Of a DNA stretch of 57,080 bases, positions 15,856-23,284 are shown piece by piece. Location of the stretch: contig NZ_BSFQ01000046.1 in NCBI RefSeq assembly GCF_027922425.1, positions 1 through 57,080 of the forward strand, in the 5' to 3' direction. How positions within the stretch are numbered: the stretch's first letter is position 1; each line of letters opens with the position of its first letter. The position numbers were made by a program, and so were the translations under genes. The notes under the pieces are model-generated. The model was not told the origin of the DNA and did not search any database. It saw only the letters and a list, made by a program, of their open reading frames with translations. The stretch is from Pseudonocardia halophobica. Its GTDB lineage: Bacteria > Actinomycetota > Actinomycetes > Mycobacteriales > Pseudonocardiaceae.

Positions 15856-16974
15856 CTAGTAGACGATGACGCCGCGGATGTTCTTGCCGTCGTGCATGTC
15901 CTGGTAGCCCTGCTGGATCTCGTCGAGCGAGTAGGTCTTGGTGATCAGCTCGTCGAGCTTGAGGTGCCCCTGCTGGTACATCTCCAGCTGGCGCAGGATG
16001 CCGAAGCTCGGCGCCGAGGCACCGAACAGGGCGCCCTGCAGGCGCTTCTGGAACAGGGTCAGCTCGGAGATGGCGATCGGCACGCCGACCTCGGAGATGT
16101 CGCCCAGGCCCGTCACGACCGCCGTGCCGGCCTTGCGGATCGCGGCGAAGGCCTGCCCGACGTGCTCGGGCTTGGTCACGCCCACGGTCACGATCGCCGA
16201 GTCGGCGCCCTGGCCGTTGGTGAACTGCTTGGCGAGCTCGGTGGCCTCCTCCATCGAGTCGACCGCGTGCGTGGCGCCCAGCTCCTGCGCCTTCTCGCGC
16301 TTGAAGGCCACCGGGTCCACCGCGATGATGTTCGACGCCCCGGCGTGCCGGGCGCCCTGCACGGCGTTGATGCCGATGCCGCCGATGCCCATCACGATCA
16401 CGGTGTCGCCGGGCTTGACCTCCGCGGAGTTCACCGCCGAGCCCCATCCGGTGCCGACGCCGCAGCCGACCAGGCAGGCCTTGTCGAGCGGGATGTCGTC
16501 CGGCACCACGACGGCCGAGTCGATCGCGACCGTGGTGGTCTCGCAGAAGGTCGAGATGCCGCACATCTGGCCGACCGGCTGGCCGTTGTCGAGGTGGAGC
16601 CGGAAGCTCTCCGGGTCGTCCCAGCGCGACCCCTGCAGCAGGGTCGAGCCGAGGTCGCACAGGTTCTGCTGGCCGGTGGCGCACCAGCGGCAGCGGCCGC
16701 AGCCGGGCAGGAACGAGAAGACGACGTGGTCGCCCTCCTTGTAGCCCCGCGTTCCCGGGCCGACCTTGGTCACGATGCCGGCGCCCTCGTGCCCGCCGGC
16801 GAACGGGTACACGCCGACCGGGATGTCGCCGGTGGCCACGTGGTCGTCGGAGTGGCACATGCCGGACGCGACCATCTGTACCTGGATCTCGCCGTTCTGG
16901 GGGTCGTCGACCTCGAGGTCCACGACCTCGTACTTGCCCGGCGCCTGCCGAATCACTGCTCCGCGGGTCTGCAC
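15856..16974 (-). CDS. NDMA-dependent (nicotinoprotein-type) alcohol dehydrogenase
   Basis: Zinc medium-chain dehydrogenase, 372 residues from the GTG at 16974. The catalytic zinc ligands are C40 (ASGMCHSDDH) and H62-E63 (AGGHEGAG); the structural zinc cysteines are C92, C95, C98 and C106 (GCGRCRWCATGQQNLC). The NAD fold has GIGGIGINAVQGA. Overall it matches the actinobacterial family assayed with nitrosodimethylaniline, in which NAD(H) is tightly bound, and related mycothiol-dependent formaldehyde dehydrogenases. An ATG at 17004 would add ten residues, but AGGAGGA at 16982-16988 is spaced for the GTG and gives the family's N-terminus. Convergent with the kinase gene. Confidence 0.92.
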   Translation of the reverse strand: MQTRGAVIRQAPGKYEVVDLEVDDPQNGEIQVQMVASGMCHSDDHVATGDIPVGVYPFAGGHEGAGIVTKVGPGTRGYKEGDHVVFSFLPGCGRCRWCATGQQNLCDLGSTLLQGSRWDDPESFRLHLDNGQPVGQMCGISTFCETTTVAIDSAVVVPDDIPLDKACLVGCGVGTGWGSAVNSAEVKPGDTVIVMGIGGIGINAVQGARHAGASNIIAVDPVAFKREKAQELGATHAVDSMEEATELAKQFTNGQGADSAIVTVGVTKPEHVGQAFAAIRKAGTAVVTGLGDISEVGVPIAISELTLFQKRLQGALFGASAPSFGILRQLEMYQQGHLKLDELITKTYSLDEIQQGYQDMHDGKNIRGVIVY

Positions 16975-17127
16975 TTCGTGTTCCTCCTGGGACACCGTCG
17001 TCACATGGGGAGATGCGCACCCGACCCTATGACCGCGGTCACCGAAGGGGAAGGGGGACGTGGTTTCCCGTCACCGATCTGTCGACTGTTCGCGAGTCGC
17101 GCCCCCGGCTTCCGCTGGTCCGGCTAC

Positions 17128-17868
17128 TCAGCGGGGCATGCGGCGCCAGAGCGCGCGCGGCGCGTGCCGGAGCAGGGCGAAGATCGGCCGCAGCACCCGG
17201 GGCACCCACACCTCGTTCCGCCCGGCGCGCAGCGCGGCGACCGTCGCGTCGGCGACCTGGTCCGGGGTGCTGGAGAAGGGGGCCGGTCGCATGCCCTCGG
17301 TCATCCGCCCGATCACGAAGCCCGGCCGCACCAGGACGAGGCGGACACCCGACCCGTGCAGCGCGTCGGCGAGGCCGGAGGCGAACCCGTCGAGCCCGGC
17401 CTTGGCGCTGCCGTAGACGTAGTTCGCTCGGCGGACGCGCGCCCCCGCCACGGACGAGAACACGACGATCGTGCCGCTCCCCCGCGCCCGCATGACCTGC
17501 GCGAGCTCGGTGAGGATCTGCACGTGCGCCACGTAGTCGGTGTGCACGATCTGCACCGCGTGCGCCGGATCGGCCTCGGCGCGGGCCTGGTCGCCGAGCA
17601 GCCCGAAGGCGACGACGGCGGTGTCGACGGAGCCGTGCCGCGCCGCCACGTCGTCGAGCAGGGGGCGGTGGCCGGCGAGGTCGTCGGCGTCGAACTCGAC
17701 GCGCTCGACCTCGGCGCCCTGCTCCCGGACCGCCTTCTCCTCGGCGTCGAGATCGCTGCTGCGACGGGCCGCGAGGACCACGGTCGACGCCTCGCGCCCC
17801 GCCAGCCGCCGCGCCACCGCGACCCCGATCTCGCTCCGCCCACCCAGCACCAGCAGCGTCCCGGTCAT
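17128..17868 (-). CDS. dprE2: Decaprenylphosphoryl-2-keto-ribose reductase-like SDR
   Basis: A 246-residue short-chain dehydrogenase. The cofactor site is LVLGGRSEIGVAVARRL (G-G-x-S-E-I-G, the variant used by DprE2) and the active site is S138/S139, Y152 and K156 in FSSVAGARVRRANYVYGSAK. The R-V-R-R-A-N-x-V-Y-G-S-x-K-A-G-L-D-G block and AFGLLGD are close to mycobacterial DprE2, which reduces decaprenyl-phospho-2-keto-ribose to the arabinose donor for the cell wall. The partner oxidase gene dprE1 is not adjacent here. The start ATG lies 23 bases after the upstream gene's stop, so the two minus-strand genes may be co-transcribed. Confidence 0.82.
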   Translation of the reverse strand: MTGTLLVLGGRSEIGVAVARRLAGREASTVVLAARRSSDLDAEEKAVREQGAEVERVEFDADDLAGHRPLLDDVAARHGSVDTAVVAFGLLGDQARAEADPAHAVQIVHTDYVAHVQILTELAQVMRARGSGTIVVFSSVAGARVRRANYVYGSAKAGLDGFASGLADALHGSGVRLVLVRPGFVIGRMTEGMRPAPFSSTPDQVADATVAALRAGRNEVWVPRVLRPIFALLRHAPRALWRRMPR

Positions 17869-17891
17869 GGTCGGGAGTCTCGCAGGGGTGG

Positions 17892-18590
17892 TCAGTCGCC
17901 GAGGGAGAGGCCGAGTCCCGCGCGCAGCTCGTCGGCGGTGTAGGTCAGCGTGCCGCGGTGCGAGACCTCGACCTGGTAGAAGTCCTCGCCGGCCGGGACG
18001 TCGGGCACGGTGAAGGTGAAGTCGCAGGTGGTCGAGCTGCTTGCGCGGCCGGGCGACAGCGAGCCGGTGGCGATCACGGCGCCCGCGGCGTTCGCGATCG
18101 TCACGCCGGTGCCGGCGTGGATGTCGGAGTAGCCCCCGCCGCCGCTGCAGACCGAGCCGGAGCTGAAGCCGCCGTAGCCGTAGTAGCCGTCGTCGACCAG
18201 CCGGAAGGTGCCGGTGACGTCCATCGACGAGGCGGCGGACGCCACCGCCCCGATCCCGATCACCAGGCCGAGCGCGGCCACCCCGGCCGCGATCCCGCCG
18301 ACGAACACGCCCTTGCGGGAGCGCACGGGAGCGGGGGCGCCGGTAGTCCCGAACATCGGCCCGCCGTACGGCAGGGAGCCGTAGCCCGGCGGCGGCGCGA
18401 CGGGCCCGAGGCCGGCGGGCGGGCCGTACGGGTCCGCGATCGGCCGCGGGTGGGGCGGCGGGACCGGCGCGTACTGCCGCGGCACCACGGGGATCGCGAT
18501 CGTCGGGTCCTCGGCCACCTCGCCCCGCACGACCTCGTCGGGCAGGACGCCGGCCGTCGGGGCCGTGCGCTCGGGCTGGGTGGTGGTCAT
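17892..18590 (-). CDS. Membrane-anchored protein with Pro-rich cytoplasmic part and small extracellular domain
   Basis: Not recognised as a named family. The 232-residue product from the ATG at 18590 (preceded by GAGGGG) has a cytoplasmic N-terminus of about 105 residues rich in Pro, Gly and Tyr (repeats such as PPPHPRPI and APPPGYGSLPYGG), a basic stop (RSRKG), one membrane segment of about 26 residues (GVFVGGIAAGVAALGLVIGIG), and an extracytoplasmic domain of about 95 residues. The outer part starts DVTGTFRLVDDGYYGYGG and has two cysteines (SVCSG and TTCDF) that could form a disulfide. This architecture is frequent among actinobacterial envelope proteins. It lies upstream of dprE2 on the same strand. 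Confidence 0.75.
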   Translation of the reverse strand: MTTTQPERTAPTAGVLPDEVVRGEVAEDPTIAIPVVPRQYAPVPPPHPRPIADPYGPPAGLGPVAPPPGYGSLPYGGPMFGTTGAPAPVRSRKGVFVGGIAAGVAALGLVIGIGAVASAASSMDVTGTFRLVDDGYYGYGGFSSGSVCSGGGGYSDIHAGTGVTIANAAGAVIATGSLSPGRASSSTTCDFTFTVPDVPAGEDFYQVEVSHRGTLTYTADELRAGLGLSLGD

Positions 18591-18733
18591 CGGGGTCCCC
18601 TCGGGAGCAGTGCCGGAACACCCTGCCCATCGCGACCGCGGTTGGGCCATTAGCACCAACGCGGACGTTTCATCACGATGAGGTAGAAGCGCGGCGCAAC
18701 ACCCGCGAAACACGGCCCACCTACCGTCGAGCC

Positions 18734-19036
18734 GTGCCCGAGGTGCTCTTCGACGTCCGCTGGCCGGACGGTTCCACGCAGTCCTTCTACTCCCCGTCGC
18801 TGATCGTCGAGGAGTACTTCCGCGCAGGTCACGCGTACCCGGTGGGCGACTTCGTCGACACCAGCCGGACCTGCATGCGGATCGCCGACCAGCGCGTCCG
18901 GCAGAAGTACGGCTTCGGCTGCGCCCAGTCCGTCGCGACCATGGCGGGCATCGAGCGGGCCGCCGCCCGGTTCGCCGCCGACGAGCACGTCACGCTGGAG
19001 GCGTTCCGGCGCCAGGAGGGCGCTGGACCATACTGA
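18734..19036 (+). CDS. MSMEG_0570-family nitrogen starvation response protein
   Basis: A 100-residue protein matching the small MSMEG_0570 family: start MPEVLFDVRWPDGSTQSFYSPSL, then FRAGHAYPVGDFVDTSR, the basic AHDQ-like segment IADQRVRQKYGFGC and SVATMAGIERAAARF. In mycobacteria the family is induced on nitrogen starvation and sits in a cluster with a nitrilase, a radical-SAM protein, an acetyltransferase and a flavin oxidoreductase. None of those partners is here; the gene is followed directly by aroE with four bases between, so it is an orphan in an aroE transcript. Molecular role unknown. Confidence 0.82.
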   Translation: MPEVLFDVRWPDGSTQSFYSPSLIVEEYFRAGHAYPVGDFVDTSRTCMRIADQRVRQKYGFGCAQSVATMAGIERAAARFAADEHVTLEAFRRQEGAGPY

Positions 19037-19040
19037 CCCG

Positions 19041-19892
19041 GTGACCGGCGAACGACGGGCCGCGGTGCTCGGCTCCCCCATCCGCCACTCGCTGTCCCCG
19101 GTGCTGCACCGCGCGGCCTACGAGGCGCTCGGCCTCGCCGGCTGGTCCTACACCGCGCACGAGGTCGACGAGGCCGGGCTCCCGGCGTTCGTCGACGGCC
19201 TCGACGGCACCTGGGCCGGGCTCTCCCTGACGATGCCGCTCAAGCGCGTCGCCCTCGAGGTCGCCGACCGGGTCAGCCCGCTCGCCGCCGCCACCGGCGC
19301 TGCGAACACCCTGGTCCTGCGCCCCGAGGGGCGGCTGGCGGACAACACGGACGTGGCCGGGATCGTCCGGGCGCTGCAGGCGGCGGGTGTCTCGGCGGTC
19401 GAGCGGGCCGTCGTGCTGGGCGCGGGCGGCACGGCGCAGGCCGCGCTCGCGGCGCTGCATGAGCTGGGCACGAAGGACCCGGTCGTCCTGGTCCGCGACG
19501 CCGGCCGCGCCGGTGAGCTGACCGCCGCCGCCGAACGCCTCGAGGTCCAGCCCGAGGTCCGGGCCCTGCTGGGCGGGGCCGGCGCCGACCTCGCCGCCGC
19601 GTCGGGGCTGCTGACCGAGGCCGACGTCGTCGTGTCGACCCTGCCCGCCGGTGCCGCCGACGAGTTCGGCGGCCTCCGCTGGAACCCCGCCACCGTGGTG
19701 CTCGACGTGATCTACGCCCCCTGGCCCACGGCCCTCGGCGCCGGTGCGGCGTCCGCGGGCTGCCGGGTCGCCAGCGGGCTGGACATGCTGCTGCACCAGG
19801 CGGTCGCGCAGGTCGAGCTGATGACGGGCCGTCCGGGCCCTGTCGAGGCGATGCGCACCGCGCTCGACGAGGCCGTGCTCGCGCGATCCTGA
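19041..19892 (+). CDS. aroE: Shikimate dehydrogenase
   Basis: Reduces 3-dehydroshikimate with NADPH in aromatic amino acid synthesis. The 283-residue product has the substrate site GSPIRHSLSPVLHRAAY, the catalytic lysine K68 in SLTMPLKR, the partner aspartate D104 in DNTDVAG, and the NADP fold GAGGTAQAAL near 128. VSTLPAGAAD and the closing GLDMLLHQAVAQVELMTG complete the family. Length is normal. The lysine is followed by R-V and the N-terminus lacks the long leader seen in fused forms. Start GTG lies four bases after the upstream stop. Three palindromes follow its stop codon. Confidence 0.94.
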   Translation: MTGERRAAVLGSPIRHSLSPVLHRAAYEALGLAGWSYTAHEVDEAGLPAFVDGLDGTWAGLSLTMPLKRVALEVADRVSPLAAATGAANTLVLRPEGRLADNTDVAGIVRALQAAGVSAVERAVVLGAGGTAQAALAALHELGTKDPVVLVRDAGRAGELTAAAERLEVQPEVRALLGGAGADLAAASGLLTEADVVVSTLPAGAADEFGGLRWNPATVVLDVIYAPWPTALGAGAASAGCRVASGLDMLLHQAVAQVELMTGRPGPVEAMRTALDEAVLARS

Positions 19893-19998
19893 GCGCACTA
19901 CGGATCCATAACGCGCTCCAGCACCGGCTCTGCCCGCACTATGGATCCATAGTGCGCCCGGGACCTGCATTCGAGCGCAGTATGGATCCATAGTGCGC
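19891..19998. repeat. Cluster of three palindromes with core TATGGATCCATA
   Basis: Three related palindromes in 108 bases after aroE. The middle one, 19935-19956, is a perfect 22-bp palindrome (CGCACTATGGATCCATAGTG followed by CG). The left one, 19891-19918, is imperfect around CGGATCCATA with GAGCGC/GCGCTC ends. The right one, 19975-19998, has the 12-base core TATGGATCCATA with GCGCA/TGCGC arms and one mismatch. They may be terminators of the aroE transcript or protein-binding sites upstream of the DUF3253 gene, whose GGGGAGG ribosome site begins three bases later. Confidence 0.75.
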
Positions 19999-20014
19999 CA
20001 GGGGAGGCGGGTCG

Positions 20015-20257
20015 ATGAGCGTCGACAGCGAGCTGGAGGCGGCGATCGAGGAGCTGCTCGCCGCCCGCTCCGGCACCATCTGCCCGTCCGACGCCGCCCG
20101 CCGCGTCTCCCCCACGGACTGGCGCGACCTGATGGAACCGGCCCGCGCCGCCGCCCGCCGCCTCGTCGCGGCCCGGAAGGTGGAGATCACGCAGAAGGGC
20201 GAGGTCGTCGACCCGGCCACGGCCCGCGGGCCGATCCGGATCCGTAGGGTCCGCTGA
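20015..20257 (+). CDS. DUF3253 small protein
   Basis: An 80-residue helical protein with the DUF3253 pattern: an N-terminal helix SELEAAIEELLAARSG, then TICPSDAARRVSPTDWRDLMEPARAAARRLVAARKVEITQKGEVVDPATARGPIRI in family order (C-P-S-D-x-A-R, W-R-x-L-M, V-x-I-T-Q-x-G). It looks like a winged-helix scaffold, but its function is not known. The ATG is preceded by GGGGAGG. Its stop is followed without a gap by the GTG of the methyltransferase gene, suggesting translational coupling. Confidence 0.85.
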   Translation: MSVDSELEAAIEELLAARSGTICPSDAARRVSPTDWRDLMEPARAAARRLVAARKVEITQKGEVVDPATARGPIRIRRVR

Positions 20258-21043
20258 GTGAGCGACACCTACACCCACGGCCACCACGACTCGGTCCTGC
20301 GCTCGCACCGCAACCGGACCGTCGAGAACTCGGCCGCCTACCTCGCGCCGCTGCTCCGCCCCGGTCTGGACCTGCTCGACGTCGGCTGCGGGCCCGGCAC
20401 CATCACCCATGACCTGGCGGCCCGCGTCGCGCCGGGCCGGGTCCGGGGGATCGACGTCGTCGAGGAGCCGCTGGCCGAGGCCCGCGCGCTCGGCGACACC
20501 GTCGAGTTCGCCGTCGACGACGTCTACGGCCTCACCGATCCCGACGACTCCTACGACGTCGTCCACGCCCACCAGGTCCTGCAGCACCTCTCCGACCCGG
20601 TCGCCGCGCTGCGCGAGATGCGCCGGGTCGCCCGGCCCGGTGGGGTCGTCGCCGCCCGGGACGCGGACTACGCGGCCTTCACCTGGTTCCCGCACGACGA
20701 GCGGCTCGACGCGTGGCTCGCCCTCTACCGCGCCGTGGCGCACGGCAACGACGCCGAGCCCGACGCCGGCCGCCGCCTCCTCGCCTGGGCCCGGGCCGCC
20801 GGGTTCACCGAGATCACCCCGTCCGCCTCGGTGTGGTGCTACGCCACCCCGGAGACCCGTGCCTGGTGGGGCGGACTGTGGGCGGAGCGGATCGTGTCGT
20901 CCTCGATCGCCACACAGGCGGTCGAGCGCGGCCTCGCCACCCGCGCCGATCTGGAGGACATGTCCGCGGGCTGGCGGGCCTGGGCGGCCAACGAAGACGG
21001 CTGGTTCCTCGTCCCCCACGGCGAGATCCTGGCGCGCGCCTGA
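20258..21043 (+). CDS. Class I SAM-dependent methyltransferase
   Basis: A 261-residue UbiE/MenG-like methyltransferase. SAM-binding motif I is LDLLDVGCGPGTITHDLA; the acidic end of strand 2 is GIDVVEE; motif II-like DDSYDVVHAHQVLQHLSDP and ALREMRRVARPGGVV follow in normal order. The start GTG directly follows the DUF3253 stop. The C-terminal half has Trp-rich segments (CYATPETRAWWGGLWAER) typical of actinobacterial small-molecule methyltransferases. Substrate unknown. Possible operator-like inverted repeats lie directly after its stop, upstream of the monooxygenase gene. Confidence 0.9.
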   Translation: MSDTYTHGHHDSVLRSHRNRTVENSAAYLAPLLRPGLDLLDVGCGPGTITHDLAARVAPGRVRGIDVVEEPLAEARALGDTVEFAVDDVYGLTDPDDSYDVVHAHQVLQHLSDPVAALREMRRVARPGGVVAARDADYAAFTWFPHDERLDAWLALYRAVAHGNDAEPDAGRRLLAWARAAGFTEITPSASVWCYATPETRAWWGGLWAERIVSSSIATQAVERGLATRADLEDMSAGWRAWAANEDGWFLVPHGEILARA

Positions 21044-21080
21044 ACGACCGTTCGGCGATTCCTCCTGAACGAACGCTCAG
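21042..21080 (+). promoter_or_regulatory. Two TetR-operator-like inverted repeats upstream of the monooxygenase gene
   Basis: GAACGACCGTTC (21042-21053) has 5-base arms GAACG/CGTTC around AC. CTGAACGAACGCTCAG (21065-21080) has arms matching at six of eight positions. Both use the GAACG half-site common in TetR-family operators of actinobacteria. They lie 56-95 bases before the start of the monooxygenase gene, a fitting place for repression. No TetR gene is in the neighbourhood, so the regulator would act from elsewhere. Confidence 0.45.
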
Positions 21081-21135
21081 ACTTCCGCGGCGGAATCCTG
21101 CATGCTGAGGTGACCGCCGACACGAGGGAGTGCTG

Positions 21136-22722
21136 ATGGCCGACACCGACGTCGTCATCGTGGGGGCCGGGTTCGCCGGCCTGTACCAGCTGCACCGGGT
21201 GCGCGGGCTGGGTCTGCGCGCGCGGGTGTTCGAGGCCGGCAGCGGCGTCGGCGGCACCTGGTACTGGAACCGGTACCCCGGCGCGCGCTGCGACGTCGAG
21301 AGCCTCGAGTACTCGTTCTCCTTCTCCCCCGAGCTGGAGCAGGAGTGGGAGTGGACCGAGCGCTATCCCGCCCAGCCGGAGATCCTCCGCTACGCCGAGC
21401 ACGTCGCCGACCGCTTCGACCTGCGCCGCGACATCACCTTCGACACCCGGGTCACGCACGCCACCTGGCGGGACGACCACTGGGAGATCCGGACGGGCGG
21501 CGGCGAGGAGCTGACCGCCACCTACTGCATCTTCGCCACCGGCTGCCTGTCCGTGCCCAAGGAGCCCGACCTGCCCGGCGTCGAGAGCTTCGCCGGCCCC
21601 ACGTACTTCACCTCCCGCTGGCCGCACGAGGGCGTCGACTTCACCGGCCGGCGGGTCGCGGTGATCGGCACCGGCTCCTCCGGCGTGCAGTCCATCCCGG
21701 TGATCGCCGGGCAGGCCGCAGCCCTGACCGTCTACCAGCGCACCGCCAACTACGTCGTCCCCGCGCGCAACGCCCCCCTCGACGCCGCCACCCAGGACGC
21801 CCGCAAGGCGGAGTACCCCACCTACCGGAAGCTCGCCCGCGAGTCGCTCGCCGGCCTGCTCGGCACGCCGTCCGAGGTCTCGGCCCTGTCCGTGACGCCC
21901 GAGGAGCGCACCGCGGCGTTCGACCAGGCCTGGGAGCGGGGCGGGCTCGGGTCGTTCCGGCAGTCCTTCGGCGACCTCGGCCTCACCCTGGAGGCCAACG
22001 ACACCGTCGCCGAGTACATCCGCGGCCGGATCCGCGGGATCGTCGCGGACCCGGAGACGGCCGACGCGCTCGGCCCGAAGGACCACCCCTTCGGCACCAA
22101 GCGCCCCTGCCTCGACACCGGCTACTTCGAGACCTACAACCTCCCGCACGTCCGGCTCGTCGACCTGCGGAAGACGCCGATCGTCGCGATCGAGCCCACC
22201 GGCGTGCGGACCACCGACGAGCTCGTCGAGGTCGACGACCTGGTCCTCGCCACCGGGTTCGACGCGATGACCGGCGCGCTGCTGGCCGTCGACGTCCGGG
22301 GCCGGGACGGCGTGCGGCTGCGCGACGTGTGGGCCGAGGGCCCGAGCACCTACCTGGGCCTGGGCATCGCCGGCTTCCCGAACCTGTTCACCATCACCGG
22401 GCCGGGCAGCCCCTCGGTGCTGTCGAACATGCTCGTGTCGATCGAGCAGCACGTCGACTGGATCACCGACTGCCTCGCCGCGCTGGCCGGCCGGACGATC
22501 GAGGCGGACGAGCAGGCGCAGGAGCGCTGGACCGCGCACGTCGCCGAGGTCGGCGCGCAGACGCTGATGCACCACGCGAACTCGTGGTACCTGGGCGCGA
22601 ACGTGCCGGGCAAGCCGCGGGTGCTGCTGCCGTACGTCGGCGGGGTGGGCCCCTACCGGCAGATCTGCGACGACGTCGCTGCCAAGGGTTACGAGGGCTT
22701 CCGGCTGACCGAGACCGCGTAG
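21136..22722 (+). CDS. Flavin-containing monooxygenase, Baeyer-Villiger type
   Basis: A 528-residue class B flavoprotein monooxygenase. FAD fold: VVIVGAGFAGLYQLHRV (10-15); NADPH fold: VAVIGTGSSGVQSIPVI (about 178-183). Between them is the Baeyer-Villiger fingerprint F152-x-G154 ... W162-P163, but the canonical histidine at position 158 is phenylalanine (FAGPTYFTSRWP). Further family blocks are GGTWYWNRYPGARCDVES, TVYQRTANYVVPARN and VDDLVLATGFDAMTG. It would insert oxygen into a ketone or oxidise a heteroatom; substrate unknown. The ATG at 21136 follows GAGGGAG; a GTG six bases earlier is less well placed. It overlaps the convergent methyltransferase gene by 34 bases at the 3' end. Confidence 0.92.
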   Translation: MADTDVVIVGAGFAGLYQLHRVRGLGLRARVFEAGSGVGGTWYWNRYPGARCDVESLEYSFSFSPELEQEWEWTERYPAQPEILRYAEHVADRFDLRRDITFDTRVTHATWRDDHWEIRTGGGEELTATYCIFATGCLSVPKEPDLPGVESFAGPTYFTSRWPHEGVDFTGRRVAVIGTGSSGVQSIPVIAGQAAALTVYQRTANYVVPARNAPLDAATQDARKAEYPTYRKLARESLAGLLGTPSEVSALSVTPEERTAAFDQAWERGGLGSFRQSFGDLGLTLEANDTVAEYIRGRIRGIVADPETADALGPKDHPFGTKRPCLDTGYFETYNLPHVRLVDLRKTPIVAIEPTGVRTTDELVEVDDLVLATGFDAMTGALLAVDVRGRDGVRLRDVWAEGPSTYLGLGIAGFPNLFTITGPGSPSVLSNMLVSIEQHVDWITDCLAALAGRTIEADEQAQERWTAHVAEVGAQTLMHHANSWYLGANVPGKPRVLLPYVGGVGPYRQICDDVAAKGYEGFRLTETA

Positions 22723-23264
22723 CCGCCGCCGGTGTAGGGCTCGCGGTCCCAGGTCGCGAAGCGGTCCTCGGCCGCGAGCCCGGCGGCGGTGCACCAGGCG
22801 TCGTACTCGTCGAGGCCGGGCCAGCCCACCTGCAGGCTGAACCCGGCGATCAGCCGGCCGCCCGGCGCGAGGTGCCGGGCGCTGCCGGCGACGACCCCGG
22901 CCCGCTCCCGGGCGTAGGGGATCACGTTGCCGGCCAGGACCACGACGTCGAACCTGTCGGTGATGTCCAGGTCCTCCAGGCCGCTGCGGATCCAGCGCAG
23001 CTCCGGCGCCTTGGCCGTCGCCGCGGCGATCATGTCCGGGTCGGGGTCGACGCCGACCACGGCGATCCCTCGGCGGGCCAGCTCGATGCCGACGCGCCCG
23101 GTGCCGCAGCCGCCGTCGAGCACCGAGCCCGGGGAGTACGCGGCGACGAGGTCGGCCTCGCCGTGGACGTTCTTCCCGGCGGCGGCGAGGGCGTCCCAGC
23201 GCGCGTCGTAACGGCCGACCTCGACCGTGTCCTTCCACTGCGACCAGTTCTCGGGGAGCGGCAC
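22689..23264 (-). CDS. Class I SAM-dependent methyltransferase
   Basis: A 191-residue small methyltransferase. SAM motif I is SVLDGGCGTGRVGIELARRG, motif post-I is VVGVDPDPDMIAAA, and DRFDVVVLAGNVIPY with HLAPGGRLIAGF gives motifs II and III. The N-terminus PENWSQWKDTVEVGRYDARWDAL is a frequent opening in an actinobacterial subfamily. The GTG start at 23264 lacks a strong ribosome site. Its last 34 bases overlap the end of the convergent monooxygenase gene. Substrate unknown. Confidence 0.86.
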   Translation of the reverse strand: MPLPENWSQWKDTVEVGRYDARWDALAAAGKNVHGEADLVAAYSPGSVLDGGCGTGRVGIELARRGIAVVGVDPDPDMIAAATAKAPELRWIRSGLEDLDITDRFDVVVLAGNVIPYARERAGVVAGSARHLAPGGRLIAGFSLQVGWPGLDEYDAWCTAAGLAAEDRFATWDREPYTGGGYAVSVSRKPS

Positions 23265-23284
23265 ACCCCCAGCCTAGGACGCAT

